Below, in pieces: positions 50,501 through 62,905 of a stretch of DNA of 64,000 nucleotides. Positions within the stretch are counted from its first letter, which is position 1. The number at the start of each line of letters is the position of its first letter. Below the pieces are notes generated by a model, which saw only the letters and a list, made by a program, of their open reading frames with translations, did not search any database and was not told the origin of the DNA. Origin of the DNA: Cyanoderma ruficeps. Taxonomy: Eukaryota > Chordata > Aves > Passeriformes > Timaliidae. The stretch lies in assembly GCA_008694505.1 (NCBI GenBank), contig VZDJ01007755.1, positions 4,986,936 through 5,050,935 of the forward strand. Direction: 5' to 3'. Both the position numbers and the translations under genes were made by a program.

Positions 50501-53500
50501 ACAGTAATTAACCCAGATTGTCAGAATGTTGGGCAGGCCTGAGTCTCAGAAGCTGAAGCATTCAAATAAATAAATAAATAATTGATGTGCATCACTGCTT
50601 AGGGATGACAAGTCTGAAACCAGCATCCTGAGTCCATAAAGATAATAGCTTGCTCACAGTTGATGTGAATGGATGACAACAGGAACCTTTAGAGGTGATT
50701 TGCAAAGGCAAAAAAAAGGGGGGGGGTGTACCATTTTCACTTATTTTGTGATGACTACAGAAGGCTTGAAAGCTTCTGCCCCTCCTCACATTTCACATCT
50801 TATCTGATCTGTTTTCCTGGATGATTCTACAACAGGGTAGAGGGAAAGTATAATTATGATGCCACATCATACCATGGAAATAATACTGAATTAGGAGAGA
50901 AAAAGACATTTTTTTTAAAATTAAAACCACTGAGCTCTTNAAAAAAAAAAAAAAAAGAAAAACGAGTATAAAATAAGTGTGAGGCTGCCACTCTGTTTTG
51001 TCACACAACAAAACAAGGAATGATGGTAAGTGACATAATGCCATTTTCTCTGCCATCTTTGAATCTGTAAATGCTACAACATTAAAAGATGTGTGTTTAA
51101 GCTCTTAAATGAGATATCGTGTAAATAGCATCAATATCTGACACATTAGTATGCAGAAGTTGCTACAGCAGCCTATTTAGCATGAGTAAGTCAACAGGAT
51201 TGAAAGAAACTTGGAGATGAAAAACATGTTCCAGGGAAAAAAAAGTACACTGCAAAAAAAAGGCACAGGACTGGGTTTTTCTGGCAAATTGCATTCTCTT
51301 CTGGTGTCTCACAAATCAAGATTGGTTTGGGGGAGTTCTTTTGTGACTGAAGTTATTGCTCAGCAACAGCATTTAATGCCAGAGAGGGAGAAGGAATAGT
51401 CAAAGCTAACCCAAACAGTGTAAGCAGATATTCCACATGGGGTAAAATTTTGAATGATTTATGATAAAGAAAGCATTTATTAAATCTCTCCAAAAATAAG
51501 CATAGATAAGCAACAGTCACAGATGGACAAAAGATCAACCAGAAAATAACCCACAAGAAGCTTAGTGCCAAAAGTAGTTGACATAATCATCAAATCAATT
51601 TCTGATGGTACAAACACTTCTGTATTCAGTCTGTTTCCCTGTGCTGTCGATCATTTGTTATGTCATTCTGATCACTGTTGCCCAATATAAGCTTTTAATA
51701 GTTTTGAGAAGTTCAGGTACTTTCTGGAGTTTACTTTCCACATGCTCACAAGGTGCCAGGTGAGGGCCAGGTTACTCTTTCTGGTCAGTGAGCACTTATA
51801 TGACATTTACTTTTGAGATCTAGCTTTATCCCCAGATGTTGTCCATTTTTGTATAAAAATAGAGAGCCTTAGGACACTGTGGACCTTTGTGCAAGATGTT
51901 CCTTCACAGTGATTACAAGGGAAGGAGTGCACAAACCTGGTTGCTGATGAGGGTTTCAGGCTAAGCCTTTAGGTCATTAGTCAGAGCAATAGCAATGCCT
52001 TCCACAGTTCAAAGATTACTGCTCAAAGTCATAGTGGAGACCACTCTTCAGAAAAAAAATCTATTATTTCAGCATAACTAAAGCACTCTTCAAAATGTGA
52101 GAGATTTAAAAGTAAAAATGGGGTATATTGCCATATCTACCAGAGTAAAGGAGAAAGGAATTCTATCTAGAGATACACACACTGTGGAACTGAATCAGAG
52201 TTTAATGTTTCTCTCAGGCAGTAGATTGCCAGCTGTGAGTAGGAGCATATTTTCTTCGCTGGTACGATCAGTTGAAATCATATGTTAGTAATTTAGAGCT
52301 GCCTACCTGTCTATAAAGTGCTCATCTGTGCACTACCCAGAATTTTAAAGTTGTTTGGAAGCATAATAGTTGAAAAGTGTTTGAGGCATTGATGGATATT
52401 TATGTTTGTTCAGCTAAGGAAAGGAGTCCACTGAGTACAAAACTATAATGTTATTTGTGTGTTTGTGCACTTGTCTTAATTGTGGTACATCATTCAGAAA
52501 TATTTTATCAATCTAAGAATCTGATATGTTTTGTAACTAGTCGACATTTCTTAGACCTTCAGAGAAAAGAGAGTATCATTTGGAAATACCTAAAGGAAGA
52601 AAGAAAAAAGTATCTGAAAGGGGACTTTTGGGTTTTGTTTGTTCTTAAAATTCAGAACCGTCATCGGAGTAAAAAAATACACAATGGATATGATGCATAC
52701 AGGCAAAGCAGTAATGCTGTAAATAATATGTAACTCTGGTCTATATTCCATTTTTGTGATTTCACTTATATTTTAAGCCCAGGTTCTTCAATGATGAGTA
52801 CTGATTTTTGATGTACAAGATCAAATACTGTAATAATTCAGTGTCTCAAAAATCTGAGCTGATACGCTTTCCTGATTTCATCCATCTCAACCCTTCAGCC
52901 ACTCTCCTGATTTCTTTTAAACACAAGTCAATAGTTTCTTCTCACATCTCGATATCTGCCTGTAAGGGCCTCCCTTTACAATTGCCTGTTGCTGAGGGGA
53001 TATCTCAGTTCACAGACTCCTGGTGCAACATCTCAGAAGAGTTCCCTCAGAGCTACTGCACTCTATTATTATGTCAGTATTGTTTCCTGACGTAGTAAAT
53101 ATGAAAACTACATTTCTTACAAGGAATTAGATTGTACGGTGTCCTTGCTAGGTTTAGTGAATGAACTGACTCCCTCCTCTATAACTAGTAATAAATAGTA
53201 ATAAAACCTTTCGCTGACATTTTAAAGAATAGTGCAGAATGCAGGTAAAACACTACAGAATTGATTTTGCACTTATCAGACAAGAAGAAATGTAATTATA
53301 TTGCATTTCCCCAAGGACTGTTTTCTTTTACCTAGCCTCCTTATTTAAAAAAGAAAAAACTGTAAGAATTCAGAAGTCTTCTATGGATGGCAGAAGGATT
53401 CCAAGCCATTGCAATTCCTGGATTTTTTTTCAGATAGGCCTGTGCTGTGTACCTCTGTAGTTCTCTATTTGTATGCTATTATTTCAGCAAAATTCCAATT

Positions 53501-54015
53501 GACCCATTTTTTCTGTGGACTGTGGGTTCTAAAGTGAAGCCCTTAGATTTCCTTTTACAGCCTGCTGCTCTGCAGAGCATTGTGTCACTCTGCTAAGACA
53601 AAATCAAGCAAATTTCCTCCTCTTTGGTTCTTGCCACTGATCAGGTAATCTCCTTTGCTATTTTTTGGACCGCATGCACACAGGAATGCACTTTTTACAT
53701 TTCTGTAGAAGATTTTTTTTTAATCTTACTCATTCTTTTAACTGCATTTTCTTCCTGGAATGAATGAGGCGATTACCTCACTGATATGAGGTAATAGAAG
53801 AAAAGTAGAAATATCTTTGGTTCCTATTGTTACAATTCCTATTTCTCTGTATTCCTGAATTTTGCCCCTGTCACACTGTCAGTTGATGGTTAACAGGGCA
53901 TCTTGATGCTCAAAGAAAAGGTCTGTACCTGTGAAATGATGTTGGACTAGAAAGCCAGAAAATATTTTTTATCTAAATAAAGGTGAGGATAGGTGACGTC
54001 TCGGAAATATAGTAC
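47560..54015. other. Non-coding stretch with small simple repeats
   Basis: A 14-base tandem duplication (TATCCCTCAGTAGC, 49861-49888) and an (AAAT)n microsatellite (50564-50581) are visible. A run of A preceded by one N occupies 50940-50956, where the assembly is unresolved. No exon, RNA gene or transposable element was recognised. Open frames are below 100 codons. Confidence 0.5.
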
Positions 54016-54308
54016 CACTTCCAGACTCTTCTTGGTGCTGCCAAGCAATGGGACAAGAGGCAATGGGCAGAAACTGATGCACAGAAAGTTCCACCTGAAC
54101 ATGAAGAGCTACTTTCCTGTGCTGGTGACTGAGCATTGGGACAGGTTGCCCACAGAGGTTGTGGAGTCTCCCTCACTGGACATATTCAAGAACCACCTGG
54201 CCGCAATCCTGTGCCATGTGCTCTAGGAAGACCCTGCTTGAACAGAGGGGTTGAAACAGATGACTCACTGTGGTGCCTTTAAACTTTACCCATTCTGTGA
54301 TTCTAAAA
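54016..54308 (+). repeat. CR1 LINE 3'-end fragment
   Basis: It follows the CR1 3' end closely: CCAGACTCTTCTTGGTGCTG, AGCAATGGGACAAGAGGCAA, GTTCCACCTGAACATGAAGA, GGGACAGGTTGCCCACAGAG, GTGGAGTCTCCCTCACTGGA, ATATTCAAGAACCACCTGG, then CATTCTGTGATTCT at the terminus. The open frame at 53993-54226 is the tail of CR1, not a host gene. Relative to other fragments here, this one is of the subfamily with the GGAGTCTCC/CACTGGA wording. Confidence 0.92.
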
Positions 54309-56049
54309 CAGGTTGGAAAGATAACCACTGGCCTATGTGCATGCTTGGTCTGGCCTGAGGAATATCCAAATAAACTTCAATGCTATCAGATTTCAAATAA
54401 TAAATTCAAATGCCAACCATGATTTAAAAGCTAAACTACTGCAACCCAGTTATCCCTTTTAGTGCTACTTTGCAGTTTCTGCAGCATCACAGAGATGTTC
54501 CAATGAGTGGAGTTAGAAAATAATAGATAATTTTAAAAGTCTTAAAAAAAATCATTTAATTAGTTTTCCTTTCTCCTACTTGCACTTGATAAATGAACAT
54601 ATTAAACTGTGAAGACTCAGGAGCCTCCAAAAGCCTTTGATGTGTATTAGAATTATCTAATAATTAACCTCAGGATTCACCACTATGACTCATTGAGGTG
54701 AAGTGAAACAGTGCTTATGATGAAGGGAATTCCAGATCTGCCAGCCCCAAGGAACCTTCATTCTCCTCCACTTTGTCATAGAGATCTCTGAACTCCCCCA
54801 GTTTACCTTTTTGTTGTATTTCCTTCTTGGTTCTTTTTCAGTGCGGCATTTTTTGGGTGTAAATGATGGGCACATCATTTTTAAAAGGCAATGTTGAGAA
54901 ATAACATTTGGCTTACATAATATATATGCATATATGCATTTTCTCTGGACTGGGTTGGGTTTTTTTTTTTCCATACCTGATATTAGAGAGCATTGTTCAG
55001 CCTGGGGTATCTTTTAAATACTTTATGTTGATGTGGTTACCTGAACTAAGAGTGGGCCCTCTCTTTAGAGTGAGAAAGCCTATGCTCACAACTTCCCCTG
55101 CATCTTTGGCTATTACAGCATGGATGCCAGTCCAACCTCTGCTCTAAAGAAGGACAGTACTTCAACTCCTACAAGTGCCATTGAAGAGGTGCTGGTTTTG
55201 TGTTAATAAATTGCTCCCTTTGTCTTTAACTGCAAGCATAACAATTCATAATAATGTAACTTCTTATTTGTGCCAGGGTCAGAAGTGGTCACTGATTTTA
55301 TGTACTCAGATTAAGTAAGAACTTTCATCCTGAATTTGTAATGTACTAGAAAACATTGATGCCAATTGGACTGAATGGCAAATGAGGGCATCAGCAGCTC
55401 CCTGAAAATGAACACTCAAAAACCAGGAATTGATTAAAGAGTGGACATTTAAAAACCTGGGCAGCAGTTTCTGTTGTCCGTGACTCTCTGAGTGCTTTTA
55501 TAATCTGCTGTGGGAGCCACAGTAGCTTCAGACTCACTGAAGATGGCCACAGTGATGATCGACCAGCCAGGGTCACGATATTGCTTTCATTCACAATATG
55601 GTTCAGGAGGGAGGGTGTTGACAGAAATGTTTACAGATTTGAGCAATGGCAACACTGAGAAAAAATTACACAAGGCAATGCTTTAATCTACCATTTAAAG
55701 ACTACCTCTCTGTAAGCATATGCTGGCTTGGAGCTACATTTCCAGAGCACCTTTCAGAGTAAATAAAAATATTCACTAGAACAAGGCTCAAAAATACTAC
55801 TTAGTTTCCAGTTTCACAGATTTTACCTCAATCTTTGGAGGGATTTCTAGGAAAAGACAGGATGAGTAAGGACTGGTCTTGTTGAACCAAGGAAGAGCTT
55901 GCCAAGGAAGTAACCCCTTCTGAGGTGTCCTAACGCTTCCCCGTACCTTTAAACACCAAGTAGTAATTTCTCAATGTTAACAAAGGTGGTCTTCAACCTA
56001 TAGCCACAATGTTGTATCAGGAAAGGGGCAATATATGTAGCAATATATT
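54309..56049. other. Non-coding stretch between CR1 fragments
   Basis: No gene or repeat was recognised. Short AT-rich simple sequence (ATATATGCATATATGCA, near 54919-54937) is present, and a T run precedes 54971. Confidence 0.5.
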
Positions 56050-56236
56050 ATCATAGAATCACAGAACAGTTTGGCTTGGAAGAGACCTTAAAGCTCATCT
56101 GGTTCCAACCCTCTGCCATGGGCAGGGACATTTTCCACTAGTCCAGATTAGTCAAAGCCCCACCCAGACTGGCCTTGAACACTTCCAGGTATGGGAAATC
56201 CACAATTTCTCTGGGCAACCTGTTCCAGTGCCTGGA
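56050..56236 (-). repeat. CR1 LINE 3'-end fragment, reverse orientation
   Basis: The plus strand shows the reverse complement of a CR1 3' terminus: ATCATAGAATCACAGAACAG, GGAAGAGACCTTAAAGCTCA, GGTTCCAACCCTCTGCCATG, GGCAGGGACA, GGCCTTGAACACTTCCAGG, CACAATTTCTCTGGGCAACC, TGTTCCAGTGCCT. It is 5'-truncated at about 56236. It is one of the better-preserved CR1 copies in the window, and its intact terminus abuts an ATATATT simple sequence. Confidence 0.95.
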
Positions 56237-56264
56237 TTTTGCACAGATGTTTGTGTTGCTTCCC

Positions 56265-56480
56265 CAGCAGATGGGGTGTTAAAGTGCCCCCTCAGGTTGA
56301 GACCTTGTGAGCAGGATGCCTGTATTGAAGTAAGAAGACTTTGTTGACAGGCTCTCCCTGATCAGGTGCCTGTAGCAGACCTCAACAAGGTAGCTTTTGT
56401 TGGTCCTGTCCTTGATTTTTACCATCAAGTTCCCAATCTGTTTGCAGCTGGTTTGTGCTCTTATCCTTTCTCCTCAGTCA
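56265..56480. repeat. Possible unidentified old interspersed repeat
   Basis: The wording around CTGATCAGGTGCCTGTAGCAGACC and the following TTGTTGGTCCTGTCC, CTTGATTTTTACC segment strikes me as repetitive bird DNA, but I cannot name the family. It lies just beyond the truncated CR1 and might be a separate relic or a distant part of the same element. Treat it as a weak call. Confidence 0.25.
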
Positions 56481-57337
56481 AGGGTTCACCAACAGTGACC
56501 AACACTTTCATTAGCAAAAAAGTAATGAATTGCATTGTGCCTTGAACTGAGAGTCAAAGTCTCACAAAATCTTCTGAAAGTACCTCTCTAGGAAGAGGAA
56601 GCATGCTCCTCTTTCTGACAGACTACATTATAGATCTTCACTGTACATCCACTGCCTTGCAGTCCACTTCCAAGTCCAGATTTTCAAGACCACTGACACA
56701 AAAAATTAATCCACGTGTTTTCCCAACACTTAGAGGTCTAAAAGCATTTATGTCTTTTAAAAGAAGTGCAGCTTATCCAGGCTAAAACTAGTATGTTTCT
56801 TCTGCTGAAGTGAAGCAGCAGATGTATTCAAAATATTACCTGAGATACAACTGCCTCAGTGAAATTTCCTTCCATCTGTAGCAAGTCTGACTGAGTCATA
56901 CTGAAACTGAAGTTATAATTTATTTATTGCTGTCAAAGGAGCTCGCTTTCCTTTTAGTACTTGAATGCAGTGAAAAGTCTCAGATGAACTGTAGTTAATA
57001 ATAGTTTGTGGTCAACCTGGGGAGGCACTTCAAGCAGTCATATTTGATTTTGACCATGTTCTGTTCGATACTGTCACTGCTGATGTGGCCAGACGAGCTG
57101 GGAGAGCACCTGCATTAATTAAAAAGTTCAGCATTTGAAAGACTACATAGGATTTCAAAGCCAGGTGAGCATCTGCAGTTTGAAAGCAGAAAACCAGAGA
57201 TTTGTAAAGAACAAGTGGAGCCTTGGAATTGGGGATGAGGATTTTAAATAGCCTCGTAGCAACTGGGTGGAAAAATAATTCCAAGTTTACAATGTGGCAC
57301 AATTGCATATGAAGCTACTTCAAAAGAACGAATCACA
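56481..57337. other. Non-coding stretch, no recognisable element
   Basis: Mixed-composition sequence with short frames only. The part after 57000 may belong to the older CR1-like element that follows, but no landmark supports this. Confidence 0.4.
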
Positions 57338-57900
57338 TTCTGGGATGTTTTAAGAACACTGTTGGCTGTAAGACAGAGGAATGAGATTATTCTGCTCTAT
57401 TTGCCACTGGAGAAGCCTCAGTTGAAGTACTGTATCCAATTTAAGGTGTCACACTTAAAGACAGATGTTTACCAATGGGAGATAGAAGAAAGCAGTGGGA
57501 ATGATCAGCCAAGGAGGCAAGGCTGAATGAAGTAGCCTTATTTCTTTTGATAAAAGGAAAAGCAAGAAAGAAGGCTGATAATGACCTCCAATCTTGTAAA
57601 AGTTTTTTCTTAAAAAAGGAGGTGGTCTGTCATGCCCTGAGTCCAAGAGAGGGAGGCCCAGAAGAAATTGGCTTGCTTCTCAACAAATTATATTTAAATT
57701 ATATATAAAGGAGAACAATCTAGTTACAAGATTTATGAAAGCATTAGAGCAAGATAACAAGATACAGGTCAGATTTCAATTAGTGAAGATTTTTTAAGGA
57801 CAATTTAGCCTTAGGTGTGGTGGGTTACGTGCAACTGAACCTTGTTCTTTGAAGGGTTATGAAGAAGCTGACCTCTAAATGTCCTTTCCAACACTGAAAC
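57338..57900 (+). repeat. Old, strongly diverged CR1-like LINE fragment
   Basis: Scattered CR1 landmarks occur in order: an ACTGGAGAAGCCTCAGTTGA block (57410-57424), a TACTGTATCCAATTTAAGGT block (consensus: TCCTGTGTTCAGTTTTGGG), an AGGCAAGGCTGAATGAAGTA block, AATGACCTCCAATCTTGTAA, and the terminal GACCTCTAAATGTCCTTTCC, AACACTGAAAC. Internal insertions of AT-rich sequence (57680-57790) and many substitutions make it clearly older than the other copies. Confidence 0.6.
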
Positions 57901-60900
57901 TTCAAAAGGGCGAATTCCACCTTCCCCTTTCTCTGTGCAGTGCTGTAAAATGGGGGTTCAGACGTGGTGCAAGTAAAGACAGTCATTTAATTTTCAAGAA
58001 AATGATCTTTTGCCATGTGTGCTTCAAACATGGTGCCTCTTTTCACAGCATCATAAAGATTGACAAGAAATTTCAACCAGGACAACAAATGCTACAAGGT
58101 TAGGAGCTGGAAGAAATTTGTAATCCATATACCTAGAATGTGACAGTCTGATTTCCTCCTGGTTGCCTAATGTCTATCAGAAACCAGAATTAAAAATATA
58201 TCTTGATGCTGTGATGTTGCCTTTACTGTTCTCAATGGGAAAAAAAAAAATAATGTCAGTTCTCTGTGAGAGGATTGGGGCATGAATTTCATGAACTTTT
58301 CACACTGTAATCTATGACTACTTCCCATCGCCCCTCCCCCCCAAATCCATATGGGTTTATTGAATTTGAAAACTTTGCCATGAGATTAAATCATACTATC
58401 ATGCAAAAAATATACCTAAGCTGACCCAACCAGCCAGCTAAAATTTACAGGATGGTTTTCTACAGCAGGGATCTTCCACAAGAAAATCTCCACATTTCAT
58501 AGGCTACATGACTATGAAAAGACAAACTTGAAAATGTTTCCCTTCTTATTATTCAGCAGACAAACACGGAATCTCTGACTCAGCACAACAAAGCCTTTTT
58601 CCAATCAACACAAACTAATGATTAGAAAGGCTTGGAAAGTGTTATGTTGGGTTATTCTGAAAATTGCTGTCTGAGGATGTCCTAATGGGAATATGACTGG
58701 TTTTGAATAAGGATGTGTAAGTCACTACCAATTTTCATCAAGGTGGCCCAGACCTGTTTATCCTCTTGCTGTATGTGATGACACGCATGACACAGCCTAG
58801 GTGAAAACGTCCCGTCCATCTCCTAGAAAAGCTTAATAATTTATTTGTAGCCCAAGTCATTCGAGACTTGTACACACTGCTCATTCTCTGCACTGCACAG
58901 CTGTCCCTTAAAGCAGCAGTACTGCATGCTTCAAACAGCTTTGCCTGACACCCTCCTGGTTTTCATTATATTGTTGTGTTATATTTTGAAAACAAAACAA
59001 AATGAAGAATCAATACTGAGGATGTTTGGGAGAAATATCATGACCTTCATTACAACTGCTACAATCCAGAAACCAAGCTGCAAAGGCAATGTCACCCTGC
59101 TATCACCAAGGTAAGGACACAGAGGAAAAAAGTTGCTCATGACATAACTGTCCTATAGGGTGTTAGGCTAAATATATATGAGGTGCTGCTAAACTAGCAG
59201 CATCTCATTAGCTTTCTTTTCTTTTGCTGTTTGGAGTCAGTCTTTGCTGTGTGGTAATGCATGTGGCATAGGAAAACAATGTTTCCCCTTTTTTCTCTGT
59301 TAAGGCGTTATGGCTCTATTTTACCTGACCAGTATGATGCTGCACTCCACCAAGAAACGCCTCATGCCACACCTGAAATCACAGTGGGCTGAATGCAGTG
59401 AAGCCACGTGGTCTCACTCCTCAGGCTTTGTGCTGTTCTCTTGCTTGCTTTTCTACCTGAGCAGGTAGTCCTATATTCAGCTTCAGACTGTAATCATCAG
59501 CTCTGCATCCAGACTTTTGAGCCATTAGGGTGCAGCTGGTCTGTGACTCAGCAGTTCTGCTTGCAGAGGGTTTGCAGGATCAGTTCCACTGTAGCTGAAG
59601 CTGCTGTGTTTGTGTTGTTTCCAGCAGCATCCAGCTGCTGTGCTGCCAGGGGTGCCATCACACGCATGCTGCACTGCTCTTGATCAAAAGCCTCCTGAAA
59701 TCTGGATTACCTCTGTCTTTATCCCTACTGTTGCTTTTAAAGCATAATATACAATATTGGGAAATACCACTCTTGCTCCTGAAGAGAGGAGCTGCTAAAG
59801 ACCCAGAAATCAGAAGCAGGTAAGGATATCTGAACTAGGCAGGATAGTTTGGGACTGCAAAACTCAGCTGCAGGGAGTACAGTCTCACACCCAGATTTTC
59901 CCCTTTCATCAAATGAAACTGCTGAATGAAGAAAAAAACAGACTGGTAGCTTTGGTAACTATATGGAGCTGGATAACTCCAACTATGCAAGCAGAAAGCC
60001 CTTTTCACATTGTTAAGTACCCACTCTCTGAAATCTGTGAGTTTCCCATCCTCTGCCTCAGCTTCTTTACCCCAAACTACTCTTCTGCAGATCATCTGGG
60101 AACTTTCCCATCCAGATTCTCCCTTTGTAAGGCACACTGGGATTTTCAAAGTTTTGTTCTTCTGTACCAAAGGACCTGACATTCTGTAGTCTTTTTGGAA
60201 GAATTCAGTGGCTTGGGATGGCTAGAACCATGTGATTAGATGTAGACCTTAGGTTTTGTCTGCAGATTATGTGATTGGATTAAGTGGCAACTTCTAGACT
60301 CCATGAAGTTACTTCTCAACCCACATGCGCCCTCCCTCTCCCTCTCAGCGTTTTGAAAACTTAATAGTTATCAGAACCACACACTTTATGTCAGTTTCTA
60401 GACTGATCAATGGTGTCTTCCATAATGCAAGATCAGACAGCAAGCAATATGCATGTACCATTACAGAGTAATAGGCACAAAAATCCAGAGAATCCAGGTT
60501 ACCTTTTTTTTGGCCTATGAATTTGATTGTTCTTTCAGATCCAGGCTCAGACTATGTTCTCACTTATAAGGTAAAAAGGGCCAGGGCATTTTTCTCTTTC
60601 CCTTAGTAGCCAGGCAAAAAAATACCTGTATATTTTCCTACACTCCAAAATACCCTCAGATTTCACCTGGGAATCATCTCTGGCCCATGCTACCTCCCAG
60701 CTGTGTCCAGCATTACTGGTGAGAGAACCTGACCAAAGCAGCAGCAGGACATGCCAGTGACTCGGCCATAGGGACACACACATGGCCACGCTGTGTGTCT
60801 GTCTGCTTTATTAGTACAAATGTAGCCTGGGGGAGCCAGAGATGGCTGATCCTGAGATATGCAGGTACCAGGAAGCCAGCAAGAGAGAGGAACCCACAGA

Positions 60901-62616
60901 TCTTGAGGAAAGGGTGCAGCTCTCTATATGAAAATGCAGACATCTATCTGTTACACGGCGTACAAGGAGTTATAGCAATGGGCACACAGTGGCATGAGCA
61001 TTAATTTTGCTAAAAGGCAGAGGAGATACTGAGAGGGTCCTCAGCAACAATAGGTTCTGATTTGCATTTTATAGAGCCAGTGCTGTTGTGGCCTCAGTGC
61101 TCTTATACCAGTCTTGGCAACCAAGCAGAATACACTCTCTCATGCTCTAATTGAGCCCTCATTTTGCTGCACAGGCACCAGAAATGCTGGAATACCTACA
61201 GTGCAAACAGGAGCTGCCTCATAAGAACATGCAATCTCAAACTAGAGGTCTCTTTAGTCCATTTCTCTGTCTCTCATAGTCCCCCATAGCAGATGCTCAG
61301 GGAGTAGCAGAGCATGCATCATATATCCCAAAGACAGCAGCTGAGCAAATCTGGGACAAGAAAGAATTGAATGAAAAAGTGTGTTCATCATTTTAAGAAT
61401 TTGGGCTTCATCTATGTGCTCTGGCAAAGGAAAAGGGTTTTCTGTTTACGTGCATCACATCACTCCTGTGGTAAAAGCAAATGGCTCCTTCTGGCCTGTT
61501 GCAATGAACAGCAGAAATGGTACCATCCAAACCAAATTCTGCTGTATAGACCCCCACAGTTCTGTACCTCCACAAGCCTGGGACAGCACAGCTCCCCCAG
61601 GAGCCACAAGCCACTGAAACAAGAGAGAGGCCATGCTTTTTGATTGTTTTTCAACAAGACCTATAGGAGTATTCAGGTCTTGTGGCACCTTCAGATCTGG
61701 GGATGACCCAGTCCACGTGAAGCTGGATAGAGAGCATCCTCCTCCAGTGGGCTTTACCTCCAGCACAGCCCAAATAAGGAGCACCCTATGCACCCAGACA
61801 TCTCTTTGCTCAATGTGGGTGTCACACATCTCTGTGCAACCCTGGAAAACCTTGTAGTTCTTGGCTCCTCTGCAACAACCCTGTGATACAGTCCTGCTAC
61901 CACCCTGTGGGCCCCTGTTTTCTCATTGTTCTGAAGAGCTGATGGCAGATGTCCCATCACAAATGGTAGAGGATACCTGGGGATGGTCTATCCACTTTGA
62001 AATATTCTGGTTTTTTCTCAGGAATTACGAGTAAACACAGTAGGCCAAAGAGGCTTGGCTGAATATACAAGGGCTTCTGCTACTACAGCCTGAGCCCACC
62101 CTTGAGAAGCATTTTCAACTAACAGAGGAGAAAGCAAACCAAAAAGTGAGTGAGGAAAAGAAGAAAGAAGGAGTTAGTTAATGGAATAAATCCATTTCCT
62201 AGGACCTAATGGCAAGAGCACATTTACGCAGCTAAACATGAACTTTGTATCCTCCTGTAACGTCAGCCCCTCAAAAGAACATCAGCAATTTAACAGACTT
62301 TACTCTTTGTCTCATTTTTCCTCTTTTTCATGTAAGTGATCCTCAAGTTTTACCATTAATGTGGTAAGAGAGAGCCACATCCCACACAGAAGTAGCTGTT
62401 GCCCAAACGCGTATGTGAAGAAAGTGTTTTCATCTCTGTGTGCATTTCTGCTGTGGTTGCTCACTGGAAGATTTGTGCTACAACAGCACAATTTTGAGCT
62501 TTAGTTCAGCTTCAGTAAGTGGAATGCTGCAAACCTTCAAAAAACACCACAGGTTTGAAGCTGCCTCTGTGCCTTCCTGACAGTTTCACTATCCCCCAAC
62601 ACGTTTGCAAGAGCAT
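57901..62616. other. Non-coding stretch, no gene seen
   Basis: No repeat family was recognised. A-rich and C-rich runs occur at 58239-58250 and 58330-58341. Between about 59330 and 62100 the DNA is somewhat richer in G and C, with several short frames overlapping on both strands (60-124 codons). None resembles a protein I know. Two donor-like AAGGTAAGGAC/CAGGTAAGGAT words (59107, 59819) lack acceptors. Confidence 0.5.
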
Positions 62617-62905
62617 GTAGTGACCGGACAAGAGGGTATAGCTTCAAACTAAAAGACAGAAGATTAAACATCTAACATTTAGATTAAACATTAGGAACAA
62701 AATATTTATTGTAAGGGTGGTGAGGCACTGGAACAAGAGGGTCAGAGAAATTGTGAATGCTCTGTGCCTGTAAGTGGTCAAGCTCAGGTTAGACGGGGCT
62801 CTGATCAACCTGGTCTAGTGAAAGGTGTCCCTGCCCACTGCTGGGAAGTTGGAACTAAATGAACTTTGAGGTCTTTTCCGACCCAGTCCAGTCTGTGATT
62901 CTATT
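62617..62905 (+). repeat. CR1 LINE 3'-end fragment
   Basis: Landmarks: GAGGGTATAGCTTCAAACTA, AAAGACAGAAGATTA, a duplicated ATTAAACAT word, GTAAGGGTGGTGAGGCACTG, GAACAAGAGGGTCAGAGAAA (diverged), TTAGACGGGGCTCTGATCAA, CCTGGTCTAGTGAAAGGTGT, GTTGGAACTAAATGAACTTT, and GTCTGTGATTCTATTA at the end. Orientation and length fit a 5'-truncated CR1 insertion with its terminal repeats kept. Confidence 0.9.

Noticed and set aside
53993..54226. 77-codon plus frame and opposing minus frame
   Set aside because: Both are shadows of a CR1 3' end. The wording matches CR1 untranslated sequence.
59107..59825. Donor-like GTAAGGA words as two exon ends
   Set aside because: No paired acceptors or coding sequence between them.
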